Below are positions 1-8,412 of a stretch of DNA of 64,000 bases, piece by piece. Under the pieces are notes generated by a model. It saw nothing but the letters and a program-made list of their open reading frames with translations, did not search any database and had not been told where the DNA came from. How positions within the stretch are numbered: the first letter of the stretch is position 1; every line of letters starts with the position of its first letter. Source of the stretch: Agromyces soli (lineage in GTDB: Bacteria; Actinomycetota; Actinomycetes; Actinomycetales; Microbacteriaceae); assembly GCF_022811605.1 (NCBI RefSeq), contig NZ_CP094533.1:1364001-1428000 (forward strand), given 5' to 3'. A program made the position numbers and the translations under genes.

Positions 1-6
1 GACGCC

Positions 7-384
7 ATGGGCAACGACGCCCTGAGCGCGGAGGAGACGAACCGTTCCATCGTCGACTACCGCGCGGTCCAGCAGTCGGAGCGGTTCCAGCGGTTGAGGA
101 GGCGCCAGCGCGGGTTCGTGTTCCCCGTGCTGGGCGCCTGCCTCGTCTGGTACCTCGCCTACGTGCTGCTCGCCAGCTACGCGCACGACTTCATGTCCAC
201 GCCGGTGTTCGGCAGCGTGAACGTCGCGATGCTGCTCGGGCTCGCGCAGGTGGTCACCACCTTCGCGGTGACCACTTGGTACGTGAGCTTCGCCAACCGC
301 CGGCTCGACCCGATCGCGAGCGAGATCCGCGAGGAGATCGAGGCCGAGATCGCGGATGCCTCCAGCGCGGAGGCGACCCGATGA
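7..384 (+). CDS. DUF485 family inner membrane protein
   Basis: A 125-residue protein with two predicted membrane helices (about residues 36-57 and 69-92) and a charged C-terminal tail. It matches the DUF485 (YjcH-like) family in size, topology and position: members of this family sit directly upstream of the cation/acetate symporter ActP, as here, where its stop overlaps the ActP start in an ATGA. Its role is unknown; it is thought to accompany the symporter. Only six bases precede the ATG in the window, so no ribosome binding site can be seen and a further upstream start cannot be excluded. Confidence 0.85.
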   Translation: MGNDALSAEETNRSIVDYRAVQQSERFQRLRRRQRGFVFPVLGACLVWYLAYVLLASYAHDFMSTPVFGSVNVAMLLGLAQVVTTFAVTTWYVSFANRRLDPIASEIREEIEAEIADASSAEATR

Positions 385-2018
385 GCGCCGCCGCCCTCGG
401 CCTCCGCCACGCCGCGGAGCCGGCCGCGAGCGCGCCCGGCGAGCCGTGGCTCAACATCGCGATCTTCGGCGCCTTCGTCGCGATCACCATGATCATCGTG
501 TTCCGCGCCAGCCGGAACAACAAGACCGCCGCCGACTACTACGCCGCCGGCCGCTCCTTCACGGGCGGCCAGAACGGCTCGGCGATCGCGGGCGACTACC
601 TCTCGGCCGCCTCGTTCCTCGGCATCGTCGGCGCCATCGCGATGACCGGGTACGACGGATTCCTCTACTCCATCGGCTTCCTCGTCGCCTGGCTCGTCGC
701 GCTCCTCCTCGTGGCCGAGCTGCTGCGCAACACCGGGCGCTTCACCATGGCCGACGTGCTGTCGTTCCGGCTGAAGCAGAAGCCCGTGCGGATCGCCGCC
801 GCCATCACGACGCTCGTCGTGTGCTTCTTCTACCTGCTCGCGCAGATGGCTGGAGCGGGCGGCCTGGTCTCGCTCCTGCTCGGCATCAGCGACACGCTCG
901 GCCAGTCGCTCGTGATCACCGTGGTCGGCGCGCTGATGATCCTGTACGTGCTCGTCGGCGGCATGAAGGGCACCACCTGGGTGCAGATCATCAAGGCGGT
1001 GCTGCTCATCGCGGGCGCCGGCGTGATGACGGTGTGGGTGCTCGCGCTCAACGGCTTCGACTTCTCGGCGCTGCTCGACCAGGCCGTCGCCGTCGCCGAG
1101 AACCCCGCGATCCTCGATCCGGGCCTGAAGTACGGCGTCTCGGACCTCTCGAAGGTCGACTTCCTCTCGCTCGGCCTCGCGCTCGTGCTCGGCACCGCGG
1201 CCCTGCCGCACGTGCTGATGCGCTTCTACACGGTGCCGACGGCGAAGGAGGCCCGCAAGTCGGTCGTCTGGGCGATCTGGCTGATCGGCATCTTCTACGT
1301 GTTCACCCTCGTGCTCGGCTACGGGGCCGCGGCGCTCGTCGGGCCATCCGTCATCGCCGCAGCGCCCGGCGGACCGAACTCCGCGGCGCCGCTGCTCGCG
1401 TTCTCGCTCGGCGGCCCGCTGCTGCTCGGCCTCATCTCCGCGATCGCGTTCGCGACGATCCTCGCGGTCGTGGCCGGGCTCACGATCACGGCGGCCGCCT
1501 CCTTCGCGCACGACATCTACGCCTCGGTCGTGAAGAAGGGCAAGCCGGCGGCCGGCGCCGAGGTGAAGGTCGCCCGGCGCACCGTCGTGATCATCGGCAT
1601 CGTGGCGATCATCGGCGGCATCGGGGCGAACGGGCAGAACGTCGCGTTCCTCGTGGCGCTCGCGTTCGCGGTGGCGGCCTCGGCGAACCTGCCGACGATC
1701 GTCTACTCGCTGTACTGGAAGCGCTTCTCCACGAAGGGCGCGCTGTGGAGCATGTACGGCGGGCTCGCCTCCGCCATCCTGCTCATCGCCTTCTCGCCGG
1801 TGGTGTCGGGCTCGGAGACCTCGATGCTGAAGACCGACGCGATCGACTTCGCGTTCTTCCCGCTGTCGAACCCGGGCATCGTCTCGATCCCGCTGGCGTT
1901 CTTCCTCGGCTGGCTCGGCACCGTGCTCGATCGCGGCACGGAGGACCCGGCCAAGCAGTCGGAGATGGAGGTGCGCTCGCTCACCGGCATCGGTGCCGAG
2001 AAGGCGAGCGAGCACTGA
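381..2018 (+). CDS. actP: Sodium:solute symporter, cation/acetate symporter ActP-like
   Basis: Start ATG at 381 overlaps the preceding stop by four bases and gives 545 residues, the usual ActP length. The protein has about 13 hydrophobic helices and the SSS-family features near residues 50-95 (a DYYAAGRSF segment, then GDYLSAASFLG), plus the YVLVGGMKGTTWVQ segment in the middle. Members couple sodium entry to uptake of short monocarboxylates such as acetate. The DUF485 partner directly upstream supports ActP over other SSS members. Substrate is inferred from family and context, not shown. Longer readings from 276 run inside the DUF485 gene and are not supported. Confidence 0.88.
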   Translation: MSAAALGLRHAAEPAASAPGEPWLNIAIFGAFVAITMIIVFRASRNNKTAADYYAAGRSFTGGQNGSAIAGDYLSAASFLGIVGAIAMTGYDGFLYSIGFLVAWLVALLLVAELLRNTGRFTMADVLSFRLKQKPVRIAAAITTLVVCFFYLLAQMAGAGGLVSLLLGISDTLGQSLVITVVGALMILYVLVGGMKGTTWVQIIKAVLLIAGAGVMTVWVLALNGFDFSALLDQAVAVAENPAILDPGLKYGVSDLSKVDFLSLGLALVLGTAALPHVLMRFYTVPTAKEARKSVVWAIWLIGIFYVFTLVLGYGAAALVGPSVIAAAPGGPNSAAPLLAFSLGGPLLLGLISAIAFATILAVVAGLTITAAASFAHDIYASVVKKGKPAAGAEVKVARRTVVIIGIVAIIGGIGANGQNVAFLVALAFAVAASANLPTIVYSLYWKRFSTKGALWSMYGGLASAILLIAFSPVVSGSETSMLKTDAIDFAFFPLSNPGIVSIPLAFFLGWLGTVLDRGTEDPAKQSEMEVRSLTGIGAEKASEH

Positions 2019-2022
2019 TCCG

Positions 2023-2052
2023 CCCGGCGGCGCGTGGGGGCGCGCCGCCGGG
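2023..2052 (+). terminator. Hairpin after actP
   Basis: Perfect 12-bp stem (arms CCCGGCGGCGCG and CGCGCCGCCGGG) around a 6-nt loop, starting five bases after the actP stop. No T-run follows, as is common for actinobacterial terminators. Confidence 0.7.
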
Positions 2053-2103
2053 CATGCTTTCGGCGCGGCGGGAACGCCTGCCCGGGCCGCGCCGGAACCC
2101 TGA

Positions 2104-2141
2104 CCGTGCCGCCCGCGTTCTGGTGAACGCGGGCGGCACGG
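2104..2141. terminator. Second strong hairpin between actP and the EamA gene
   Basis: Perfect 17-bp stem (arms CCGTGCCGCCCGCGTTC and GAACGCGGGCGGCACGG) with a TGGT loop. It could act as a second terminator isolating the downstream transporter from actP read-through. Confidence 0.65.
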
Positions 2142-2240
2142 TGGGGTGCGCGACGGGCTCGGCTGCCGTTCATCGGCGGATTCCGGACAGGGATGCCTCG
2201 GGCCGTTCCGGCCGTCGGCGGTCGGCCGTAGCCTCGACGA

Positions 2241-3254
2241 GTGAGCAGCACCGAACCCCGCGAAGCGCCGGCCCCCGCGCGGGCCACGGACACGACCCCG
2301 CCCGGGCCGAAGCGGTGGTCGACGTGGGCGCAGTTCCTCGTGATGGGCGTCGTCTGGGGCGCGAGCTTCCTGTTCATGAAGCTCGCGCTGTCCGGGGTGA
2401 GTTTCGGCCAGATCGCCTGGTCGCGGGTGCTGCTCGGCGCCCTCACCCTCGGCGTGATCGTCGCCGTGATGCGGCCGCGCGTGCCGGGCGCCGACGGCCG
2501 GCCGGGGCCCGTGCTGCCGCGCGAACCGGTCGTGTGGCTGCACTTCCTCGTCGTCTCGTTCGCGACCTGTGTCATCCCCTACCTGTGCTTCGCGTGGGCC
2601 GAGCAGTACGTCTCCTCGAGCCTGGCCTCGATCTACAACGCGACGACGCCCATCATGACGGCGCTCATGGCGACGCTCGTGTTCCGGGTCGAGCGGCTCG
2701 GCCTCGGTCGATGGACCGGCGTCGGCATCGGCATCGTCGGGGTGGTCGTCGTGATCGGACCGTGGCAGTACCACGCCCTCACGGGCAGCCTCGCCGGGCA
2801 GCTCGCCTGCCTCCTCGCGACGGCCTGCTACGGCTTCACCTTCGGCTACCAGCGCAAGTTCCTGAGCCACCGGCCGATCGCTCCGGCGACGTTCGCGTTC
2901 CTCTCGATCGGGGTCTCCGCCCTCGTGATGCTCGCGCTGACGCCCTGGCTCGCGCTCGGGCCCGTGCGGCTCGACTGGACGGTCGGCGGTTCGCTGCTCG
3001 CGCTCGGCATCCTCGGCACCGGGCTCGCCTACATCTGGAACATCAACGTGCTGCGCGCCTGGGGCCCGACCGGCACCTCGACCGTCACCTACGTCACGCC
3101 GGTGGTCGGCGTCGCGCTCGGTGTCGCGCTGCTCGGCGAGCGGTTCAGCTGGCACGAGCCGATCGGGGCGCTGCTCGTGCTGCTCGGCATCCTGCTCGCC
3201 CAGGGCCGGCTGCGCCTGCCGCGGCGCGCTGCGGCGGACCTGCCCGCGGCATAG
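2241..3254 (+). CDS. EamA/DMT family transporter
   Basis: GTG start giving 337 residues with ten hydrophobic helices arranged as two EamA repeats (roughly residues 35-170 and 185-320), typical of the drug/metabolite transporter superfamily. Family members mostly export amino acids, nucleosides or other small metabolites; the substrate here cannot be read from sequence. A TAGCCT box at 2229-2234 ends six bases before the GTG, so the mRNA is probably leaderless. The C terminus is basic and alanine-rich. It stands alone between terminator hairpins. Confidence 0.85.
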   Translation: MSSTEPREAPAPARATDTTPPGPKRWSTWAQFLVMGVVWGASFLFMKLALSGVSFGQIAWSRVLLGALTLGVIVAVMRPRVPGADGRPGPVLPREPVVWLHFLVVSFATCVIPYLCFAWAEQYVSSSLASIYNATTPIMTALMATLVFRVERLGLGRWTGVGIGIVGVVVVIGPWQYHALTGSLAGQLACLLATACYGFTFGYQRKFLSHRPIAPATFAFLSIGVSALVMLALTPWLALGPVRLDWTVGGSLLALGILGTGLAYIWNINVLRAWGPTGTSTVTYVTPVVGVALGVALLGERFSWHEPIGALLVLLGILLAQGRLRLPRRAAADLPAA

Positions 3255-3297
3255 CGCGCGCCGGGTAGCCCCCAGCACCGGGTTCGCTCGGAAGTGT

Positions 3298-3422
3298 CGC
3301 ACCGACGTCGAAGTGGCGCGCTCGCGCGTGCCCACGAGGCATCCACCCCTTCTGCCCGGCCGGTTGCGCCACTTCCGCTCCGTTGCGCCACCTCTGCTGG
3401 CGCAACGACGCCGAAGTGGCGC
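3298..3422. repeat. Intergenic inverted repeats built from GAAGTGGCGC
   Basis: The gene-free stretch 3255-3603 holds nested inverted repeats. GAAGTGGCGC occurs at 3310-3319 and 3413-3422 and inverted at 3366-3375. Inside lies a perfect 10-bp stem, CGTTGCGCCA at 3381-3390 with TGGCGCAACG at 3398-3407. The outer and inner stems together would terminate transcription from the EamA gene. A further copy of the decamer lies at 32646-32655. No coding signal is seen in the stretch. Confidence 0.6.
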
Positions 3423-3512
3423 TGGCGCGCTGGCGCGTCGGCGGGACGGATGGCGGGGCGGGTCACGGAGCGGCTCGCAGGGCGGATGACGCGGCCGATT
3501 CCGGTCCGGCGC

Positions 3513-3565
3513 TTGACACGGGCGCGCGCACATGGTTGGTTAGTTACACAAGTAATGAACCAACC
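3513..3565 (+). promoter_or_regulatory. Promoter and operator of the GntR/ABC operon
   Basis: A TTGACA -35 box lies at 3513-3518. Downstream, GGTTGGTT (3534-3541) and AACCAACC (3558-3565) form a perfect inverted repeat with 16 bases between arms, over the expected -10 region. This is a strong candidate binding site for the YtrA-like regulator encoded immediately after it. A Shine-Dalgarno AGGAAGG at 3592-3598 precedes the regulator start. Confidence 0.65.
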
Positions 3566-3603
3566 AAGGTTCGTTTCGGGAAACGACGAGCAGGAAGGCC
3601 GGA

Positions 3604-3963
3604 ATGGACGAATCCCGCCCGATCTTCCTCCAGATCGCGGAGCAGATCGAGAACGACATCATCGACGGGGTCCTCGCCGAAGGCTCGCAGATCCCCTCGA
3701 CGAACGAGTTCGCCGCGTACTACCGGATCAACCCGGCGACCGCACTGAAAGGGGTGACCCGCCTTGTCGACGACGGCATCGTGGTCAAACGAAGGGGCAT
3801 CGGCATGTTCGTGACCGAGGGCGCCCGTGACCGGCTCGTCGAGCGCCGGCGGGCCGACTTCTCGGCGGCGTACCTCCGTCCGCTCATCATCGAGGCCGAG
3901 AAGCTCGGCATCACCATCGACGACCTCGCGGCACTCATCCGCGCGGAAAGGATCGCATCATGA
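3604..3963 (+). CDS. GntR family regulator, YtrA subfamily
   Basis: A 119-residue protein: an N-terminal GntR winged helix-turn-helix (about residues 3-72, with IFLQIAEQIENDIIDG and the recognition segment around STNEFAAYYRINPATALKGV) followed by a short helical tail and no large effector domain. This architecture defines the YtrA subfamily, which nearly always controls a co-transcribed ABC transporter. Its stop overlaps the ATPase start in an ATGA at 3960-3963. Likely autorepressor through the GGTTGGTT/AACCAACC site just upstream. The inducer is unknown; in Firmicutes related operons respond to cell-envelope antibiotics. Confidence 0.88.
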   Translation: MDESRPIFLQIAEQIENDIIDGVLAEGSQIPSTNEFAAYYRINPATALKGVTRLVDDGIVVKRRGIGMFVTEGARDRLVERRRADFSAAYLRPLIIEAEKLGITIDDLAALIRAERIAS

Positions 3964-4865
3964 CCAGCACCGTGGTCCGCGCCAGCGGTCTCACCAAGCG
4001 CTACGGCTCCTTCGCGGCCGTCGACCACGTCGACTTCGCGCTCGAGGAGCACCGCATCTACGGCCTGCTCGGCCGCAACGGCGCCGGCAAGACGACGCTC
4101 ATGCAGCTGCTCACCGGTCAGCTCTTCCCGAACGAGGGCGAGCTCGAGGTGTTCGGCCGCACGCCCGCCGAGCACGCCGACGTGCTGCGCCGACTCTGCT
4201 TCATCGCCGAGTCGCAGCGCTACCCCGAGGACTTCACGCCGAAGCACGTCTTCACCTCGGCCCCCTGGTTCTTCGAGAACTGGGACGCCGAGTTCGCCGA
4301 GCGGCTGATCGCCGACTTCCGCCTCCCGGTGAAGCGGCGCATCAAGAAGCTCTCGCGCGGCCAGCTCTCCGCCGTCGGCGTCATCGTCGGCCTCGCGAGC
4401 CGTGCCCCGCTCACCTTCTTCGACGAGCCCTACCTCGGGCTCGACGCGGTGGCGCGGCACATCTTCTACGACCGGCTCCTCGAGGACTACGCCGAGCACC
4501 CTCGCACCATCGTGCTCTCGACGCACCTGATCGACGAGGTCGCGAACCTGCTCGAGCACGTCATCCTGATCGACCAGGGCCGCATCCTGCTCGACCGCGA
4601 CGCCGAGGAGGTGCGCGGACAGGCGACCACGATCGCCGGCGCCCGCTCGGTCGTCGAGGAGTTCGTGCAGGGCCGGCCCATCATCGGTCGCGAGGGTCTC
4701 GGCGGGCTCGCCTCGGTGACCATCGACGGCCGTCTCGAGCGCGAGGAGCGCATCCGGGCCGCCGAGCTCGGGCTCGAGCTCGCGCCGGTCTCGCTCCAGC
4801 AGCTCATCGTCCACCTCACCGGCGCCGACCTCGCCGGTGCGACCGAGAAGGAGGTCGCCGCATGA
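3960..4865 (+). CDS. ABC transporter ATP-binding protein
   Basis: A 301-residue ABC ATPase with Walker A GRNGAGKTT near residue 40, Walker B LTFFDEP near 158 and an H-loop STHLIDE. The signature motif reads LSRGQ rather than the usual LSGGQ, which occurs in some YtrB-type exporters. It lies between the YtrA-like regulator and a membrane protein, overlapping both by four bases, so the three form one operon. The membrane protein probably supplies the transmembrane part. Exported substrate unknown. Confidence 0.87.
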   Translation: MTSTVVRASGLTKRYGSFAAVDHVDFALEEHRIYGLLGRNGAGKTTLMQLLTGQLFPNEGELEVFGRTPAEHADVLRRLCFIAESQRYPEDFTPKHVFTSAPWFFENWDAEFAERLIADFRLPVKRRIKKLSRGQLSAVGVIVGLASRAPLTFFDEPYLGLDAVARHIFYDRLLEDYAEHPRTIVLSTHLIDEVANLLEHVILIDQGRILLDRDAEEVRGQATTIAGARSVVEEFVQGRPIIGREGLGGLASVTIDGRLEREERIRAAELGLELAPVSLQQLIVHLTGADLAGATEKEVAA

Positions 4866-5635
4866 CCGCCGTCGCCACCGCCACCGCCGAACGCGAGCTC
4901 GGGGCATCCCGGCTCCGCGTCGGAGAGATCTGGCGCATCGTGCGCCTGCTCGCCGTGAACCCCACGATCTTCTTCGGGGTGCCCTGGATGATCCTCGGCG
5001 GCGCCTGGGCCGTCACGATGGTGCTCGCGCTCATCATGACCGGCGCCGGAGCGCCGATGGAGGAGGCCCGCGAGGGCTTCCGCTACAGCTGGGCGGTGCT
5101 CTCGCCGCAGTGGTACCTCGTCGTCGTCGGCGTGCAGGCCGTCGCCTACACCTTCTCGTTCGCGCTCGGCTTCGGCTCGACCAGGCGCGACTTCTGGCTC
5201 GGCATGAGCGTGATGTTCGTGCTCGTCTCCGCCGAGATGGCCGTCGCGATCGCGACCCTCGTGCAGCTCGAGCAGCTCACGAACGGCTGGTGGATCGGCG
5301 CCGGCATGTTCGACGCCCTCTGGTACGGCCAGCTCGGCTGGGGCTTCGATTTCCTCTCGACGTTCGTGCTGCAGCTGCTCGTGCTCTTCGTCGGCGCCAG
5401 CGCGACGACGATCTACATGCGCTGGCGGGTGCGCGGCATGATGGTGCTGCTGTTCGGCACCGTCGCGCTCGTGCTGATCCTCATCGCCTCGCTGACCTTC
5501 ACCGAGTCCTGGCCGGCCGTGTGGACGTGGCTCGTCGGGCTCACCCCGATCGGGCTCGTCCTGCTCGGCCTCGCCGCCGCCGCGGTGGCGGCGGTCGCCG
5601 GCTTCCTCGTGATCCGCCGGGCCACCCCGCGCTGA
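4862..5635 (+). CDS. ABC transporter membrane component of the YtrA-type operon
   Basis: Start ATG at 4862 overlaps the ATPase stop (ATGA). The 257-residue product has about six hydrophobic helices (around residues 30-55, 80-105, 115-140, 165-190, 195-215, 225-250) and no soluble domain, consistent with the permease half of an ABC-2 type exporter. I do not recognise a named family. Role inferred from its operon with the GntR regulator and ATPase. Confidence 0.75.
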   Translation: MTAVATATAERELGASRLRVGEIWRIVRLLAVNPTIFFGVPWMILGGAWAVTMVLALIMTGAGAPMEEAREGFRYSWAVLSPQWYLVVVGVQAVAYTFSFALGFGSTRRDFWLGMSVMFVLVSAEMAVAIATLVQLEQLTNGWWIGAGMFDALWYGQLGWGFDFLSTFVLQLLVLFVGASATTIYMRWRVRGMMVLLFGTVALVLILIASLTFTESWPAVWTWLVGLTPIGLVLLGLAAAAVAAVAGFLVIRRATPR

Positions 5636-5716
5636 TCGCCGGGCGCCGGATTGGGGCCGGCGCCCGCCCCGCGCGGCGAGCGATGGGGGTCGCTCGCCGC
5701 GCGGCATCCCACCACC

Positions 5717-5752
5717 CGAGTTGCCCGACTTCCATGGAAGTCGGGCAACTCG
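5717..5752. repeat. Copy A of the 28-bp gene-end palindrome
   Basis: A perfect 36-bp palindrome with core arms TTGCCCGACTTCCA and TGGAAGTCGGGCAA at 5721-5748, extended by CGAG/CTCG. It lies 81 bases after the stop of the membrane-protein gene. The central base pairs differ from the other copies but both arms changed together, so pairing is conserved. Probably a terminator; see the finding on this family. Confidence 0.75.
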
Positions 5753-5785
5753 TGGTTCTCGGGGTCATCCCAGCGGCGGCGGCCC

Positions 5786-5807
5786 GGGTCATCCGCTCGG
5801 ATGACCC
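5786..5807. promoter_or_regulatory. Inverted repeat upstream of the LolD-type operon
   Basis: GGGTCATCC and GGATGACCC flank a 4-nt GCTC loop, about 65 bases before the next gene. Either an operator for the ABC genes or a second hairpin after the YtrA-type operon. No regulator gene is adjacent, so the role is open. Confidence 0.35.
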
Positions 5808-5871
5808 CTCGCGCCCCGGATCATGCCCGCGCCCGACGCGCCCGCCACCGCCCGCCCGGCAGGCTCGAAGC

Positions 5872-6675
5872 ATGAGTTCCTTCGTCATCGAGGCATCCGG
5901 CCTCGAGAAGTCCTTCGGCCCCACGCGCGCCCTCGCCGGGGTGTCGCTCGCCGTGCGCACCGGGGAGTCGCTCGCGATCATGGGCGCCTCGGGCTCCGGC
6001 AAGACGACGCTCCTGCACTGCCTCGCGGGCATCACCCTGCCGGACGCCGGCACCGTCTCCTTCCTCGGCGGCACCGGCCGCGTGCAGGTCGACGCGCTCG
6101 GCGAGCGCGATCGCTCCCGGCTGCGCCGCGAGGCGTTCGGATTCGTCTTCCAGCAGGGGCTCCTGATCCCCGAGCTCACCGCGATCGAGAACGTCGCGCT
6201 CGCGCTCATGCTGAACGGGATGCCGCGCGCCCGCGCCGAGGAGCACGCCCGCGGTTGGCTCGCCGCCCTCGGCCTCGCCGGCCTCGAGGACCGGCGCATC
6301 GGCCAGCTCTCCGGCGGGCAGGCGCAGCGCGTCGCGATCGCCCGGGCCCAGGTCACCGGCGCGAGCGTCGTCTTCGCCGACGAGCCGACGGGCGCCCTCG
6401 ACTCGGCGACCTCCGCCGACGTGATGGGCGCGCTGCTGCACTCCACCGTCGGCCAGGGCCGCACGCTCGTGCTCGTCACGCACGACCCGGAGGTCGCGGC
6501 GCGCTGCTCGCGCATCGTCGACGTCCGCGACGGGCTGATCGTCGGCGAGCGGATGCCGCAGCCGAACGGTGGAGCGGCCGAGCCCGCACCTGCGGCACCG
6601 GCTGCCGCGCCGCCCGCGCCGCCCGCCCCGGGCGCCACGGCGGTGCCGCTGCCCGCACCCGGAGGCCGGGCGTGA
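5872..6675 (+). CDS. ABC transporter ATP-binding protein, LolD/MacB type
   Basis: Start ATG at 5872 gives 267 residues. Walker A GASGSGKTT lies near residue 37, the signature LSGGQAQRVAIARA near 145 and Walker B VVFADEP near 165, with a phosphate-loop to signature spacing typical of the LolD/MacB/FtsE group. The last 35 residues are a low-complexity alanine/proline tail outside the fold. It overlaps the following FtsX-type permease by a GTGA, forming a two-gene exporter or envelope-stress transporter. Substrate unknown. Confidence 0.88.
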   Translation: MSSFVIEASGLEKSFGPTRALAGVSLAVRTGESLAIMGASGSGKTTLLHCLAGITLPDAGTVSFLGGTGRVQVDALGERDRSRLRREAFGFVFQQGLLIPELTAIENVALALMLNGMPRARAEEHARGWLAALGLAGLEDRRIGQLSGGQAQRVAIARAQVTGASVVFADEPTGALDSATSADVMGALLHSTVGQGRTLVLVTHDPEVAARCSRIVDVRDGLIVGERMPQPNGGAAEPAPAAPAAAPPAPPAPGATAVPLPAPGGRA

Positions 6676-7997
6676 TCGGCCGCGTCGCCTGGCTGCTCGC
6701 CCGCCCCGGCTCCTCGGGCGCGGCGACCCTCGTGCTGCCGATCACGGCGTTCGCGATCGTCACCGCGCTGCTGCTCACCGTCATCGGCGGCGCGCAGTCG
6801 TTCTGGCGCTGGACGGACGATGCCGCCGTCGGCTACCAGCTGCTCGCCGTCATCGCGCTCGTGCTGCTCGTCGTGCCGCTCGCCTCGCTCGGCGGTGCGG
6901 CCGCCCGGCTCTCGGCGCGACGCCGCGACGACCGCCTGGCGACGCTGCGGCTGCTCGGCGCCACCCCCGCCACCGTCTCCGCCCTCGCCGTGATCGAATC
7001 GGCGATGCTCGCCCTCGTCGGCTCGGTGATCGGCATCGTCGGCTACTTCGCGATCATGCCCGGCATCGCGCTCGTGCCGTTCCGCGGCGAGCCGCTCGGC
7101 ATCGGCGGCGTGCTGCTGCCGCCGGCGGTGCTCCTCGCCGTGCCGCTCGGCATCGTGCTGCTCGCCGTCGTGAGCGCCGTGCTCGGCCTCCGCCAGGTGA
7201 TCATCTCGCCGCTCGGCGTGCGGACGCGCCAAGACGCTCCGAAGCTCTCGTGGCTGCGCGTCGCGATCGGCGCCGCGGTGATCCTCCTCGCCTTCGGGCT
7301 GATGAGCGTGCTGCAGCTGGCGGGCGAGGCATCCGTGCTGTTCCTGTTCCTCGGCGCCGCGTTCGGCGGCACCCTGGCCGTGCTGAACCTCATCGGGCCG
7401 TGGGTGATCCGGCTCGTCGCCCAGGGGCAGGCGAAGCGTGCGACCAAGCCCGCGAAGCTGCTCGCCGCCCGCAACGTCCTCGAGTCGCCGAAGGCCGCCT
7501 GGCGGCAGGTGTCGGGTGTCGCGATGACGAGCTTCATGGCCGTGTTCGCGGGCGTCGGCATCGCCCTCATGGACGCGATGGGCGGCTCGGGCGAGATGGA
7601 CCGCGAGGGGCTCGAGCTCATCACCGACATCCGCACCGGCATCCTCATCACCGTCATCGGCTCGTTCCTCATGGTCGCCTGCTCCGTCGGCGTGAACCAG
7701 GCCGCCGGCATCCTCGACCGCCGCGAGCTCTCCCGCTCGCTGCACATGCTCGGCATGCCCGAGCAGACGATGGACGCCGCCCGCCGCCGCGCCGTGATGT
7801 CGCCGCTGCGGATCACCGCGATCGGCTCCGCCGTGATCGCCGCGGTCGTCATGCTGCCGCTCACGGGCATCACGCTCATCGTGCAACCGCTCGCGCTGCT
7901 CGTGATCGCAGGCGTGCTCGCCGCCGGCATCGGCGTGGTCGCCCTCGGGCTCGTCGCGACGCGGCCGATGCTGCGTCGCGCGGCGGAGTCCGGCTAG
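6672..7997 (+). CDS. FtsX-like ABC permease
   Basis: GTG start overlapping the ATPase stop; 441 residues with about ten hydrophobic helices. The segment RRDDRLATLRLLGATPATVSALAVIESAMLALVG around residues 80-115 is the typical FtsX core, and a second related half follows near residue 300 (RELSRSLHMLGMPEQTMDAARRR). The two FtsX-like halves in one chain mean one permease polypeptide could pair with an ATPase dimer. Probably moves a hydrophobic or peptide substrate across the membrane or transduces a signal; not determinable here. Confidence 0.83.
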   Translation: MIGRVAWLLARPGSSGAATLVLPITAFAIVTALLLTVIGGAQSFWRWTDDAAVGYQLLAVIALVLLVVPLASLGGAAARLSARRRDDRLATLRLLGATPATVSALAVIESAMLALVGSVIGIVGYFAIMPGIALVPFRGEPLGIGGVLLPPAVLLAVPLGIVLLAVVSAVLGLRQVIISPLGVRTRQDAPKLSWLRVAIGAAVILLAFGLMSVLQLAGEASVLFLFLGAAFGGTLAVLNLIGPWVIRLVAQGQAKRATKPAKLLAARNVLESPKAAWRQVSGVAMTSFMAVFAGVGIALMDAMGGSGEMDREGLELITDIRTGILITVIGSFLMVACSVGVNQAAGILDRRELSRSLHMLGMPEQTMDAARRRAVMSPLRITAIGSAVIAAVVMLPLTGITLIVQPLALLVIAGVLAAGIGVVALGLVATRPMLRRAAESG

Positions 7998-8000
7998 ACC

Positions 8001-8042
8001 CCCGACGTCGGCCCGCACCGGGGATCGCGGGCCGACGTCGGG
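8001..8042 (+). terminator. Terminator after the FtsX-type operon
   Basis: Perfect 16-bp stem (CCCGACGTCGGCCCGC with GCGGGCCGACGTCGGG) and a 10-nt loop, three bases after the stop codon. It separates the exporter operon from chorismate mutase. Confidence 0.8.
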
Positions 8043-8078
8043 CACGAGAACCGGGGCTGCGCGAAGTAGGGTCGAAGC

Positions 8079-8402
8079 ATGACCGCGATCGACGACCGGG
8101 ACGCCGCGATGTCCGAGCTCCTCGGCATCCGAGCGAGCATCGACAACATCGACGCCGCCCTCATCCACCTGCTGGCCGAACGCTTCAAGTTCACCCAGCA
8201 CGTGGGCCGGCTGAAGGCGACGCACGGACTCCCGCCGAGCGATCCCGACCGTGAGAAGCGGCAGATCCAGCGCCTGCGCGCGCTCGCCGAAGACGCCCAC
8301 CTCGACCCCGCGTTCGCCGAGAAGTGGTTCAACTTCGTCGTCGCCGAGGTCATCCAGCACCACGAGGAGCTCGCCGGCAACGGCGCCTCCGGCGAGCTGT
8401 GA
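8079..8402 (+). CDS. Chorismate mutase (AroQ class)
   Basis: A 107-residue all-helical protein of the AroQ type, rearranging chorismate to prephenate for phenylalanine and tyrosine synthesis. Visible features are the first helix with IRASIDNIDAALIHLLAERF, the VGRLKATHGLPPSDPDREKRQIQRL stretch carrying the active-site Lys, Asp and Arg positions, and a last helix with KWFNFVVAEVIQHHEE. No signal peptide, so cytoplasmic. A TAGGGT box at 8067-8072 ends six bases before the ATG: leaderless start likely. The SDR gene follows ten bases later. Confidence 0.88.
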   Translation: MTAIDDRDAAMSELLGIRASIDNIDAALIHLLAERFKFTQHVGRLKATHGLPPSDPDREKRQIQRLRALAEDAHLDPAFAEKWFNFVVAEVIQHHEELAGNGASGEL

Positions 8403-8412
8403 GCGGCGCCCG

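Noticed and set aside
177..3533. 1118-codon open frame on the minus strand across actP and the EamA gene
   Set aside because: Arginine/histidine/glutamate-rich antisense shadow of GC-rich coding DNA; plus-strand genes have clear families.
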